DNA of 64,000 nt from Sediminicoccus rosea (GTDB lineage: Bacteria; Pseudomonadota; Alphaproteobacteria; Acetobacterales; Acetobacteraceae): positions 2,225,501-2,289,500 of the forward strand of contig NZ_CP137852.1 of the NCBI RefSeq assembly GCF_033547095.1. Reading direction: 5' to 3'. The position numbers were made by a program, and so were the translations under genes. Below, piece by piece: positions 35,370 to 43,879 of the stretch. Each line of letters opens with the position of its first letter. The first letter of the stretch is position 1. The notes below the pieces were generated by a model. It did not search any database, was not told the origin of the DNA, and saw only the letters and a program-made list of their open reading frames with translations.

Positions 35370-35370
35370 C

Positions 35371-36183
35371 ATGTCTGCGGAATTGACGGTCGGCATCGCC
35401 GGCCTCGGCGCCATCGGCCTGCATCTGGCGCGCGCGCTGGACAAGGGCGTGCAGGGGCTGCGCCTCGTCGCCGTCAGCGCGAAGGACCAGACGAAGGCCG
35501 CCGCCAATGTCGCGGGCTTCGCCAGCAAGCCCGCCATCGTGCCGCTGGCGCAGCTGGCCGAGATGGCGGACATCGTGGTGGAAGCGGCACCGGCCGCCGT
35601 CTTCGAGGAAGTGGCGTCATCCGCGATCGAGCGCGGGCGCGTCTTCGTGCCCTCCTCCTGCGGCGCCCTGCTGCCGCGCATGCATCTGGTGGAGCGCGCG
35701 AAGCAGACCGGCGCGCGCATCATCGTGCCCACCGGCGCGCTGCTCGGCCTCGATGCCGTGCGCGCGGCGGCGGAGGGCAATGTCTCCTCCGTGACGATCG
35801 AGACGCGCAAGCCGCCGGGCGGCCTGGTCGGCGCGCCCTATCTCGACCAGCAGAAGATCGACGTCCTGGCGATCACCACGCCCACGATGATCTTCAAGGG
35901 CAATGCCTTCGACGCGGCGCAGGGCTTCCCCGCCAATGTGAACGTGGCGGCCGCGCTGGCGCTGGCCGGCATCGGGCCCGAGCGCACCATGGTGGAAATC
36001 TGGGCCGACCCGGCGATGACGCGCAACCAGCACACCATCCGCGTGGAGAGTGCCGAGGTGCGGCTGACCATGACGATCGAGAACGTGCCGAGCGTGGAGA
36101 ACCCCCGCACCGGCAAGATCACGCCGCTCTCCATCCTCGCCTGCCTGCGCGGGATGACGAGCACGCTCAAGGTGGGCAGCTGA
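35371..36183 (+). CDS. probable L-aspartate dehydrogenase (NadX-like)
   Basis: A 270-residue NAD(P)-dependent enzyme expected to interconvert aspartate with oxaloacetate plus ammonia. It starts VGIAGLGAIGLHLARAL (nucleotide fold) and contains VPTGALLGLDAVRAAAEG and FPANVNVAAALALAGIG, signatures of the aspartate dehydrogenase family. The start ATG at 35371 fits the fold's first strand; an upstream extension would run through the terminator hairpin. Next to cyanase it could assimilate the released ammonia; this link is inference. A GC stem without T-run (36191-36211) follows. Confidence 0.85.
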   Translation: MSAELTVGIAGLGAIGLHLARALDKGVQGLRLVAVSAKDQTKAAANVAGFASKPAIVPLAQLAEMADIVVEAAPAAVFEEVASSAIERGRVFVPSSCGALLPRMHLVERAKQTGARIIVPTGALLGLDAVRAAAEGNVSSVTIETRKPPGGLVGAPYLDQQKIDVLAITTPTMIFKGNAFDAAQGFPANVNVAAALALAGIGPERTMVEIWADPAMTRNQHTIRVESAEVRLTMTIENVPSVENPRTGKITPLSILACLRGMTSTLKVGS

Positions 36184-36190
36184 GGCTGGC

Positions 36191-36211
36191 GCCCCGGGCT
36201 TGTCTCGGGGC
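36191..36211 (+). terminator. GC stem-loop after aspartate dehydrogenase gene
   Basis: GCCCCG and CGGGGC pair around a 9-base loop, 8 bases after the stop codon. No T-run follows, so intrinsic termination is doubtful. The 70-base gap to 36254 also holds GGAGAGG about 8-14 bases before the next start codon. Confidence 0.35.
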
Positions 36212-36253
36212 TGCCGGCGCGCGCAAGCTTGGGGTCCGGAGAGGAAACACCCC

Positions 36254-38230
36254 ATGCGAAACATCGCGCTCATGCTGGCCCTTGCGGCCACGCCCGCCGC
36301 CGCGCAGGTGGCGCGCTTCGAGATGGAAGCGCCCACCCCCGCCTATGCGGGCACGAGCTTCGGCGCCGCCGGCCCCTATGAGCTGCTGCGCGGCCGCGCC
36401 ACCATCGCGCTCGACCCCGCCGATCCGCGCAATGCGGTGATCGCAGACATCGCGCTCGCGCCGCGCAACGCGGCCGGGCGCGTGGAGGCGGTGGCGGATG
36501 TGCTGATCCTGCGGCCCACCGACCCCGCGCGTGCCAATGGCACGCTGCTGGTGGAGCCGCCCAATCGCGGCCGGCAGATCATCGGACAATTGCTGAACGA
36601 TGCGCCGGGCGCCAGCAATGGCCGCTATGCGACGGCGGCCGATGCCGGCAATGGCTGGATGTTCCGCCAGGGCTATACCCTCGCCTGGATCGGCTGGCAG
36701 GGTGACCCGACGCCGGGGCAGGGGATGCGCGTGCAGGTGCCGCGCGTACCGAACGTGACCGGCACGGTGCGCGACGAATTCGTCTTCGACAACCGCACCA
36801 ATCCGGCCATCGGCCGCCTCACCTATGAGCTTGCCGACCCCGCGAGCCTGCGCGTCACGGTGCGCGCCCGCACCGAGGATGCGCGCGCCACGCCACCCGG
36901 CCTCGCCGTCGCCTTCACCGCGCCTGATCGCGTGACCATCACGCGCCCCGAAGGCTTCGATGCGGGCGCGATCTACGAGGTGACGTACACGGCGCGCGAT
37001 CCGGGCGTGATGGGGATGGGCTTCGCCGCCTTCCGTGACGTCGCGGCCGCGCTGCGCCATGGCGAGGTGCCCATGGATCCGCAAGCGGGGGGAAACCCGC
37101 AGGCGGGCCGCGCCTCCGCGCGCGCCGTCACCCTCGGCGTGTCGCAATCTGGCCGCTTCCTGCGTGATGCGGTCTATCTCGGCTTCAACGAGGACACGGC
37201 GGGGCGCCAGGTCTTCGATGGCATGGTCCCGCACATCCCCGGCGCGCGCCGCACCGACATGAACGCCCGCTGGGCGCAGCCGGGCCGCAACCCCTCCGAC
37301 CACACGGACCGCCTCTACCCGGCCGACCAGTTCCCCTTCACCTATGCCGATACGACCGACCCGCTGAGCGGCACCACGGACGGCCTGCTGCGCCGCTGCA
37401 CCGAAGCGCGCCGCTGCCCGCGCATCATGCAGACCGACACGGAGTTCGAGTTCTGGGGCGCCCGCGGATCGCTGACCGTGACGGATGCGGCCGGCCGCCA
37501 TGTCGCGCTGCCGGCCAATGTGCGGGCCTACATGTTCACGGGGCACCCGCACTACGCGACCGCCGAGGCCTGGGCGCAGCAGGGGCAGCTTTGCGCCATG
37601 CCGCTCAATCCGCTCCAGGCCGGTGCGCCGATGCGCGCGCTGATGGTGGCGATGGAGGCCTGGATGCGCGAGGGCAGGGAGCCGCCCGCCTCACGCACGC
37701 CCAATGTGGCGGATGGGACGCTGCGGCCCTCGGGCAACCTGGCCCGGCGCGGCGAGGGGCCGGCCAACTTCGCCTTCCCCCCGATTCCGGGCCTGGTCGC
37801 GCCCGACTCCATCACGCCTGCCTACCGGTTGGATCTCAACGTGATGCCGCCGCGCGCCATCGGTGCCTGGCCGGTGCTGGTGCCGACGGTGGATGCGGAT
37901 GGCAATGCCGTGGGCGGCCTCCGCCTGCCGGTGATCGCGGCGCCGCGGGCCACCTATACGGGCTACAACCCGCGTGCGGCGGGCTTTGGTGCCGGCGCGC
38001 TCTGCACCAACCAGGGCGCCGCGCTGGCCTTCGCGGCGACGCGGGCCGAGCGGGAAGCCCGCGGCGATCCGCGCCCCTCGATCGCCGAGCGCTGGCCGGA
38101 TCAGGCGGCCTATGTCGCCGCCGTGCGTGCGAGTGCGGAGGGCCTCGTGGCGGAGCGCCTGCTGCTGGCCGAGGACGCGGCGGCGATGGTCGCGGCGGCG
38201 GAAGCGGGAACGCTGGCGCGGCTGCGCTGA
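36254..38230 (+). CDS. secreted alpha/beta hydrolase domain-containing protein
   Basis: A 658-residue protein with a signal peptide (MRNIALMLALAATPAAAQ). It opens with an N-terminal beta-rich region (YAGTSFGAAGPYELLRGRA) and carries a nucleophile elbow in LGVSQSGRFLRDA near its middle. It resembles the large alpha/beta-hydrolase family with an internal conserved region found in many Alphaproteobacteria. An oxidoreductase role is excluded by lack of cofactor motifs; an esterase or peptidase is likely but the substrate is unknown. It stands alone, convergent with the next hydrolase gene. Confidence 0.82.
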   Translation: MRNIALMLALAATPAAAQVARFEMEAPTPAYAGTSFGAAGPYELLRGRATIALDPADPRNAVIADIALAPRNAAGRVEAVADVLILRPTDPARANGTLLVEPPNRGRQIIGQLLNDAPGASNGRYATAADAGNGWMFRQGYTLAWIGWQGDPTPGQGMRVQVPRVPNVTGTVRDEFVFDNRTNPAIGRLTYELADPASLRVTVRARTEDARATPPGLAVAFTAPDRVTITRPEGFDAGAIYEVTYTARDPGVMGMGFAAFRDVAAALRHGEVPMDPQAGGNPQAGRASARAVTLGVSQSGRFLRDAVYLGFNEDTAGRQVFDGMVPHIPGARRTDMNARWAQPGRNPSDHTDRLYPADQFPFTYADTTDPLSGTTDGLLRRCTEARRCPRIMQTDTEFEFWGARGSLTVTDAAGRHVALPANVRAYMFTGHPHYATAEAWAQQGQLCAMPLNPLQAGAPMRALMVAMEAWMREGREPPASRTPNVADGTLRPSGNLARRGEGPANFAFPPIPGLVAPDSITPAYRLDLNVMPPRAIGAWPVLVPTVDADGNAVGGLRLPVIAAPRATYTGYNPRAAGFGAGALCTNQGAALAFAATRAEREARGDPRPSIAERWPDQAAYVAAVRASAEGLVAERLLLAEDAAAMVAAAEAGTLARLR

Positions 38231-38257
38231 CGGGGCGGCGCGGCGATCAGGCGCGGG

Positions 38258-39310
38258 TCACAGCACCACGCGCCCACCGGCGCCGCGGTCATCCATCACG
38301 CGGGCCATGTCGTCCCGCACCTCGGGGATGCGGCGGTAGAACTGGTGGCTGGAATCCAGACTGAGGCCGGGGCCCGCATCCTCCAGCCGCTCGCAATCCA
38401 CGAAGCGCGAACTCTCGCGCGGGTAGCGGGTGAGGTCGGTGCGGTCCACCGGGCCGCTGCGGCCCAGGCGCTGGATGTTGTTCACCACCTGGCTCAGCCG
38501 CAGCACCTGGTCGCCCGCCGAATGATAGAGGCTGACGCGCCCCGACAGCGCGGCGAGATGGCCGAGCCAGGCCGGCCCGCGCCCGGCCTCGGCATGGGGG
38601 CAATCGGCCGCGGCGCTCAGCGCCTCGTCGAAGAGAGCGCCGGGGGGCAGGCCCATGGCGGCCCAGCGGTTCAGCGCCGCCTCCAGCGCCCAGTTGCCCA
38701 TGGAATGCGCCAGCAGGAAGACGCGCCCGCCGCGCCGCCGCACCCGCCGCATGGCCGGGCGCAGGCGGTCGAGGAAGCTCACGAGATCGGCGGCGGAAGC
38801 GGCGGCCGCCGCCTGGTCCTCGAAATAGGCATTGGCCAGCGGCGAGGCGGTGATGCCGAGGAGCTTGAGCGCCAGCGTCATCGGCCCGAGCGCGAGGCCG
38901 CCCAGCACATCGCCCGGGTCCACCACCACGCCACGCGAGGGCCAGGAGAAGCTGACCACGCTGCAATCGGCCGCCGTGATGCCCGATGCGGCGAGCCATT
39001 CGCGGTTGAAGGCGGCGCGGGTGATGCTGTCGGTGAAGCTGTTGGCGAAGCCATGGACGAAGATCAGGAGGTTGCGGCCCGAGGTCAGGTCCGCCGCCAC
39101 CGTGTCGCTGAAATCATCCGCCGCCACGCCCTCGATGCGCGCGAGGCGCCCGGCCTCCAGCCGCGCGAGGTCGGTGCCCTCGACGAAGCCGACGGCATGG
39201 GTGACGCGCCCGGGCAGGCCGGCGGGCCCGCTTTCGCCCGCGTAATGGGCGGCGTTGGTGCCATCGCCCTGGAGCTGGCGGTTGGTCGCGAAATAAACCG
39301 TCGTATTCAT
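38258..39310 (-). CDS. alpha/beta hydrolase of the DUF900 type
   Basis: A 350-residue protein with NLLIFVHGFANSFTDSI (oxyanion region) and VFLLAHSMGNWALEAAL as nucleophile elbow GHSMG-like (AHSMG). A histidine near LDSSHQFYRR could complete the triad. It begins MNTTVYFATNRQLQGDG, a typical DUF900 start; the ATG at 39310 is chosen over an upstream in-frame ATG without homology. No signal peptide. It follows the chromate transporter array by 51 bases on the same strand and may be read with it. Confidence 0.82.
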   Translation of the reverse strand: MNTTVYFATNRQLQGDGTNAAHYAGESGPAGLPGRVTHAVGFVEGTDLARLEAGRLARIEGVAADDFSDTVAADLTSGRNLLIFVHGFANSFTDSITRAAFNREWLAASGITAADCSVVSFSWPSRGVVVDPGDVLGGLALGPMTLALKLLGITASPLANAYFEDQAAAAASAADLVSFLDRLRPAMRRVRRRGGRVFLLAHSMGNWALEAALNRWAAMGLPPGALFDEALSAAADCPHAEAGRGPAWLGHLAALSGRVSLYHSAGDQVLRLSQVVNNIQRLGRSGPVDRTDLTRYPRESSRFVDCERLEDAGPGLSLDSSHQFYRRIPEVRDDMARVMDDRGAGGRVVL

Positions 39311-39361
39311 GCAATCGACATTGGCACGCAACCTGGGCGCGCAAAAGGGGGCGGGCTGCAC

Positions 39362-39904
39362 TCAATGCAGGAAAATCGCCCCCAGCGCGGCGCCCGCGCC
39401 CAGCACCCAGAGCGGGCTGAAGCGGCTGCGCCAGACGAAGAGCGTGCTGGCGATGGAAATGGCGATGGCGAGCGGCGCGCCCCCCGTGCCGAAGGCCGCG
39501 CCCTGCGCCAGCAGCAGGCCCGAGGCGGCGATGAGCCCGACGGCAATGGGCACCATGCCGCGCTCGAAGACGCGCATCGCCATGGCCCCCTGCAGATGCC
39601 CGCGCAGCCGGCAGAAGGCGTAGGCCAGGATCGAGGTCGGCCCGCACATGGCCAGCATGGCGGCGAACATCCCGGTGAGGCCCGCCACATGCCAGCCGAA
39701 GAGGCCCACCACCATCACATTCGGCCCGGGGGCCGCCTGGGCCAGCGCGTAGCGCTTGGAGAAGGCGAGGTCATCCATCCAGCCATGGGTTTCCACCATC
39801 AGCCGGTGCATCTCGGGCAGGGCCGCCACGCCGCCGCCCACCGAGAGCAGCGAGATGCCGAGAAAGCCCGAGACCAGCGCCCAGAGGTCGTCCCCGTCGT
39901 TCAT
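39362..39904 (-). CDS. short-chain chromate transporter (CHR family), copy 1
   Basis: A 180-residue membrane protein, one half of the CHR two-domain transporter. It has LLSVGGGVAALPEMHRLMVE and the ALAQAAPGPNVMVVGLFGW motif of the family. ATG at 39904 overlaps the next upstream gene by 4 bases. Pairs of short CHR proteins function as heterodimers to export chromate, sometimes with other oxyanions. It pairs naturally with the product of the gene at 39901-40449. Confidence 0.93.
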   Translation of the reverse strand: MNDGDDLWALVSGFLGISLLSVGGGVAALPEMHRLMVETHGWMDDLAFSKRYALAQAAPGPNVMVVGLFGWHVAGLTGMFAAMLAMCGPTSILAYAFCRLRGHLQGAMAMRVFERGMVPIAVGLIAASGLLLAQGAAFGTGGAPLAIAISIASTLFVWRSRFSPLWVLGAGAALGAIFLH

Positions 39905-40449
39905 TTCCGCAGGGCCCACCAGGCGGCGAGCAGGCCGAAGGGGGCGAGGCCCAGCACCACGAAGGGCAGGGGCGCGCGCAGCAGCGCCAGCGCCAGCGCC
40001 GCGAGGCCGACGGCCAGCAGGGGCAAGGTGGGCCTCAGCTTCACGCCCATCTTGATCGCGGTGCCGAGCACCATGCCCGCCGCCGCGGCCGCGATGCCGG
40101 TGAGCGTGGCGCGCACCAGCGGCAATTGCCCATAGGCGTCATAGAGCGCCGCGATCCCGGCCAGCAGCGCCATCGGCCCGGCGAGGAGGCCGAGCGCGCA
40201 GGCGAGCGCCCCCATCGCCCCACCGAAGCGCGTGCCGACACCGATCGCCGTGTTGAGCGCATTGGGGCCGGGCAGCACCTGGCCCAGGCCCAGCGTCTCG
40301 GCGTATTCCTGCTCGGTCAGCCAGCCGCGCTTCTCCACCAGCATGTGGCGCGCCCAGGCATTGACGCCGCCGAAGCTGGTGAGGCCGATCTGCAGATAGG
40401 TGAGGAAGAGCGCGCGGTTGGAAGGATGCGCGCGCAGCCCCCCGCTCAC
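39901..40449 (-). CDS. short-chain chromate transporter (CHR family), copy 2
   Basis: A 182-residue membrane protein with LTSFGGVNAWARHMLVEKRGWL and LGLGQVLPGPNALNTAIGVG, the alternative half-type of CHR. It starts at a GTG that overlaps the next upstream stop (GTGA). Its N-terminal half matches copy 4 (40961-41521) in motif layout, so copies 1-2 and 3-4 are two consecutive heterodimer pairs. Confidence 0.93.
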   Translation of the reverse strand: MSGGLRAHPSNRALFLTYLQIGLTSFGGVNAWARHMLVEKRGWLTEQEYAETLGLGQVLPGPNALNTAIGVGTRFGGAMGALACALGLLAGPMALLAGIAALYDAYGQLPLVRATLTGIAAAAAGMVLGTAIKMGVKLRPTLPLLAVGLAALALALLRAPLPFVVLGLAPFGLLAAWWALRK

Positions 40450-40964
40450 AGCAGCAGGAGCCCGAGCGCGCCCCCGCCCGCCAGCACCCAGAGCGGCGAG
40501 TATTTCGTCCGCCAGACGAAGACGGTGGAGACGGCGATGATGACGAAGCTGAGCAGATTGGTCCCCGCCGCCTGCGCCATGATGACGCCCGAGCCCGCGA
40601 TGAGGCCCACGGCCAGCGGCACCAGCCCGAATTGCGCCGGCTTCAGCCAGGTGGCGCCCCGCAGCCGGTGCGTCAGCCCCTGCATGCCATAGGCGAGGAT
40701 GGCCGCCGGCAGCAGCATGCCGATCGTGGCCATGGCGAGGCCGGCCGGGCCCGCGATGTGCCAGCCCATGACGGAGGCCGCCAGGATGTTCGGGCCGGGT
40801 GCCGCCTGGGCGAGGGCGAAGAGCTGGCTGAAGGTCGCGTCATCCATCCAGCCATGCACATCCACGACGAGGCGGTGCATCTCGGGCAGCACGGCATTGG
40901 CGCCGCCGATGGCAAGCAGCGAGAGCGTGCCGAAGGCCAGCAGGATCTGCAGCAGGAGGGTCAT
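40446..40964 (-). CDS. short-chain chromate transporter (CHR family), copy 3
   Basis: A 172-residue membrane protein with LLAIGGANAVLPEMHRLVVD and ALAQAAPGPNILAASVMGW. It is clearly paralogous to copy 1 (shared LPEMHRL, HGWMDD, ALAQAAPGPN, SPLWVL). 4-base overlaps on both sides place it in one transcript with copies 2 and 4. Confidence 0.93.
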   Translation of the reverse strand: MTLLLQILLAFGTLSLLAIGGANAVLPEMHRLVVDVHGWMDDATFSQLFALAQAAPGPNILAASVMGWHIAGPAGLAMATIGMLLPAAILAYGMQGLTHRLRGATWLKPAQFGLVPLAVGLIAGSGVIMAQAAGTNLLSFVIIAVSTVFVWRTKYSPLWVLAGGGALGLLLL

Positions 40965-41521
40965 GCCGCCCGCTTCCAGCTGCGCCGCAGCGAGAGGAAG
41001 ACGCCAAGCGGCGCCAGCACCACGACGATGAGCGGCAGCGGCAGCCGCAGGAAGGCGGCGCCTGCCACGGCCAGCAGGCCCACCACGATCAGCTCCGGCG
41101 GCGGGCGCAGGTTCTGGCCCATCTTGATCGCGGTGCCGATGACCATGCCGGCGGCGGCGGCGGCGACACCCTGCATGAAGGGAGCGACCCCCGGCCGCGT
41201 GCCATAGAGCTCATAGAGGATGGAGAGCGCGATCAGGATGCAGAGCGGCCCGATATAGAGCCCGGCGGTGGTGATCAGCGCACCCGCAAGCCCGTGGAAG
41301 CGCCGGCCTATCATCACGGAGGCATTGCCGACATTGGGCCCGGGCAGGATCTGGCCGAGGCCGAGCACCTCGGCATAGTCGCGCTCGGAGAGCCATTTGC
41401 GCTCCTCCACGATCACATGGCGCGACCATGGGCCGACGCCGCCGAAGCCCAGCAGCCCGATCTTCACATAGCCGAGGAAGAGGTCGAGCTTGCCGGGGAC
41501 GGGCGCCTCGCCCTCAGCCAC
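40961..41521 (-). CDS. short-chain chromate transporter (CHR family), copy 4
   Basis: A 186-residue membrane protein with LLGFGGVGPWSRHVIVEERKWL and LGLGQILPGPNVGNASVMIG, paralogous to copy 2. The first codon is GTG at 41521, inside the 3' end of the M20 amidohydrolase gene (8-base overlap). Translation is thus probably coupled to the amidohydrolase. Confidence 0.92.
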   Translation of the reverse strand: MAEGEAPVPGKLDLFLGYVKIGLLGFGGVGPWSRHVIVEERKWLSERDYAEVLGLGQILPGPNVGNASVMIGRRFHGLAGALITTAGLYIGPLCILIALSILYELYGTRPGVAPFMQGVAAAAAGMVIGTAIKMGQNLRPPPELIVVGLLAVAGAAFLRLPLPLIVVVLAPLGVFLSLRRSWKRAA

Positions 41522-42692
41522 GGGGCAGAAGCTGCTCGGCCAGCGTCACCCAATAGCTGGCGCCGATGGGCAGCAGGTCGTCGTTGAAGTCGTAGAGCGG
41601 GTGGTGGACGCTCGCCTCCTTGCCGGTCTTGGCGCCGCCCAGCATGAGATAGGCACCGGGCTTGGCGTTCAGCATGAAGGCGAAATCCTCGGCGCCCATG
41701 GTCGGCTTGGGCATGTGCGCCACGCGCGCCTCGCCCGCCACGGCCAGCGCCGCGCGCTTGGCGAGCTGCGTGCTCTCGGCTTCGTTCACCGTCGCCGGAT
41801 AGGCGCGCAGGAATTCGGCGGTGGCGGTGGCGCCGAAGCTCGCCGCAATGCCGGTGACGAGGGATTTGAACTTCGCCTCCAGCAGGTCGCCCACCTCGGG
41901 CAGGAACCAGCGCGCGGTGCCCAGCATGCGGACCGTCTCGGGGATCACGTTGTAGGTGTGCCCGCCCGAGATGTGGCCGATGGTGATGACGCCCGCATCC
42001 GCCGCATCCAGGTTGCGGGCCACGATGGTCTGCAGCGCCTGGACGATGGCGGCCGCGATCACGATGGGGTCATTGCCCTGGAAGGGCAGCGCGCCATGCG
42101 CGCCCTGGCCGGTGATGGTCACCTCCAGATTGGCCACGGCGGCCATGACCGGGCCCTCACGCCAGGCGAAGGTGCCTTCCGGCATGGCGGGCCAGTTGTG
42201 CAGGCCGAAGATGCGCTCCATCGGGAATCGCTCGAAGAGGCCCTCCTGGACCATCACGCCGCCGCCCGCGAGGTTCTCCTCGGCCGGCTGGAAGACGACA
42301 TAGATGGTGCCGTCGAAGTTGCGCGTCTCGGCGAGGTATTTGGCGGCCCCCAGCAGCATCGTCGTATGGCCGTCATGGCCGCAGGCATGCATCTTGCCCG
42401 GGATGGTGGAGGCATGCGGCAGGCCGGTCGCTTCCTCGATGGGCAGCGCGTCCATGTCGGCGCGCAGGCCGATGGCGCGGCCCGTCTTGCCGTTGCGGCC
42501 ATGGATGACGCCGACCACGCCGGTCTTCGCGATGCCGGTCACGACCTCGTCGCAGCCGAATTCGCGCAGCTTGTCGGCGACGATGGCCGCGGTGCGGTGC
42601 TCCTCGAAGCCGAGCTCGGGGTGCATGTGGAAATCGCGGCGCCATTCCGTCATCTCGGGATGGAATTCGGCGATGCGGTTGATGATGGGCAT
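41514..42692 (-). CDS. M20 family amidohydrolase (hippurate hydrolase-like)
   Basis: A 392-residue metal-dependent amidohydrolase that splits N-acyl amino acids. Metal-ligand motifs are visible in LRADMDALPIEEATGLPHAS, HACGHDGHTTMLLGAA and QPAEENLAGGGVMVQEGLF, as well as the later MGAEDFAFML. It begins MPIINRIAEFHPEMTEWRRDFHMHPELGFEEHRT. GGAGAG precedes the ATG. It follows the NAD(P)-binding gene by 18 bases and leads into the chromate transporter array, an odd pairing. Confidence 0.93.
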   Translation of the reverse strand: MPIINRIAEFHPEMTEWRRDFHMHPELGFEEHRTAAIVADKLREFGCDEVVTGIAKTGVVGVIHGRNGKTGRAIGLRADMDALPIEEATGLPHASTIPGKMHACGHDGHTTMLLGAAKYLAETRNFDGTIYVVFQPAEENLAGGGVMVQEGLFERFPMERIFGLHNWPAMPEGTFAWREGPVMAAVANLEVTITGQGAHGALPFQGNDPIVIAAAIVQALQTIVARNLDAADAGVITIGHISGGHTYNVIPETVRMLGTARWFLPEVGDLLEAKFKSLVTGIAASFGATATAEFLRAYPATVNEAESTQLAKRAALAVAGEARVAHMPKPTMGAEDFAFMLNAKPGAYLMLGGAKTGKEASVHHPLYDFNDDLLPIGASYWVTLAEQLLPRG

Positions 42693-42710
42693 GGGAGCTC
42701 TCCTGTTCCC

Positions 42711-43541
42711 TCAACAAAACGTCCGCTTGAGACCTTCGGCAAGGGGGATGGGGATGATGCCGAGCGTTTCGCGCATGGCGGCGATGTCGAAGGCCTTGTC
42801 CTCGGTCAGGCGGCGGATCTCCTCGGCGCCGATCCGGGGCAGGAAGGGCAGGGCGCGGGTCAGCGGGCTCAGCGCCATCAGGAGCCCGGCCGGGATGGGC
42901 AGCACGGGGCGCGGCGCGAGGCCGGCGGCGCGGGCGACCTCGGCGCAGAAATCGCGATAGGGCAGGGGCTCGGGCCCCGCGATGATCGTCACCTCGGGTG
43001 CCATGTTGCCGCGCCGGGCCGCGGCGATCAGGCAGCGCGTCACATCCGCCTGGTGGATGGGCTGGACCAGGCTTGCGCCGCCGCCGGGCAGCGGCAGCAC
43101 CGGCAGGCGGCGCATGAGGGCGGCGAGGCGCTGGACATTGTCCTCGCCCTCGGCGCCGTAGATCATCGTGGGATGCAGCAGGACGCCGGGCCGGCCGCTG
43201 GCGAGGAAGGCGGCCTCACCCGCGCGGACGCCATTGCCGTGATCATCTGGCCAGCGCGAATGGCGGCGCGTGCTGCCCATGAACACGAAGCGCGCATCCG
43301 GCGGCGCGGCGGCGAGGATGGCCGGGATATGCCGCGCATGGGCGCAGGAGATGATGGTGCCCGCACCCGCCAGCGCGGCGGCGAGGGCCGCCGGATCCCC
43401 CAGATCGGCCACGGCATGCGGCGCGGCGATGCCGAGCGCCTGCCACTTCGCCGCATCGCGCACCACGGCGCGGAAGGGCTCATCCAGCGCGCGGCAGAGC
43501 TTGGCCCCGGAACGGCCGGAGGCGCCGAGGATCGCGATCAT
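42711..43541 (-). CDS. NAD(P)-binding extended-SDR/NmrA-like protein
   Basis: A 276-residue Rossmann-fold protein of the NDUFA9/NmrA type. It starts MIAILGASGRSGAKLCRAL (GxxGxxG variant) and shows LAGAGTIISCAH, RFVFMGSTRRH and HPTMIYGAEGEDNVQRL, with a YG pair instead of a plain YxxxK motif. The C-terminal half resembles complex I assembly or isoflavone-reductase-like proteins. ATG overlaps the stop of the small secreted protein gene (ATGA). Role unknown. Confidence 0.8.
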   Translation of the reverse strand: MIAILGASGRSGAKLCRALDEPFRAVVRDAAKWQALGIAAPHAVADLGDPAALAAALAGAGTIISCAHARHIPAILAAAPPDARFVFMGSTRRHSRWPDDHGNGVRAGEAAFLASGRPGVLLHPTMIYGAEGEDNVQRLAALMRRLPVLPLPGGGASLVQPIHQADVTRCLIAAARRGNMAPEVTIIAGPEPLPYRDFCAEVARAAGLAPRPVLPIPAGLLMALSPLTRALPFLPRIGAEEIRRLTEDKAFDIAAMRETLGIIPIPLAEGLKRTFC

Positions 43542-43879
43542 CGCGCGCGCGGGCGCTCCTGCCCGTTGCGGCCCATGCGGCGCTGGCCGGCATAGGTGCA
43601 GAGGAAGGAGCGCGCGCCATCGGCCTGTTCGAGATGGATGGGGTGGTTGAGGTCGCAGAAGCTCGCCGCGATGGGCAGCGCCTCCTGCGTCAGGCCGAAC
43701 ACCATCAGCGCATCGCCGCGCTGGCAGCGCTCGGCCGCGATCCGCTGCGCGATCTCCGTCGCGGGCGTGCCGGTGGTGGCCAGCGCCCAGCAGATCTGCC
43801 CGCCATGCTCGCTGGCACCTTGCGCCTGCCCGCCGGCGGGAAGCAGCAGGAGCAGGCCGAGCAGGGCGAGTGCGCGCAT
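43538..43879 (-). CDS. small secreted hypothetical protein
   Basis: A 113-residue protein with a signal peptide (MRALALLGLLLLLPAGGQAQG). The mature part has four cysteines (ICWALA, RCQRG, FCDLN, LCTYAG) that could form two disulfides, and the C terminus is basic. I do not recognise it. Both ends overlap neighbours (TGATG with the dehydratase stop, ATGA with the NAD(P)-binding gene), so it is a member of the operon rather than a stray frame. Confidence 0.7.
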   Translation of the reverse strand: MRALALLGLLLLLPAGGQAQGASEHGGQICWALATTGTPATEIAQRIAAERCQRGDALMVFGLTQEALPIAASFCDLNHPIHLEQADGARSFLCTYAGQRRMGRNGQERPRAR

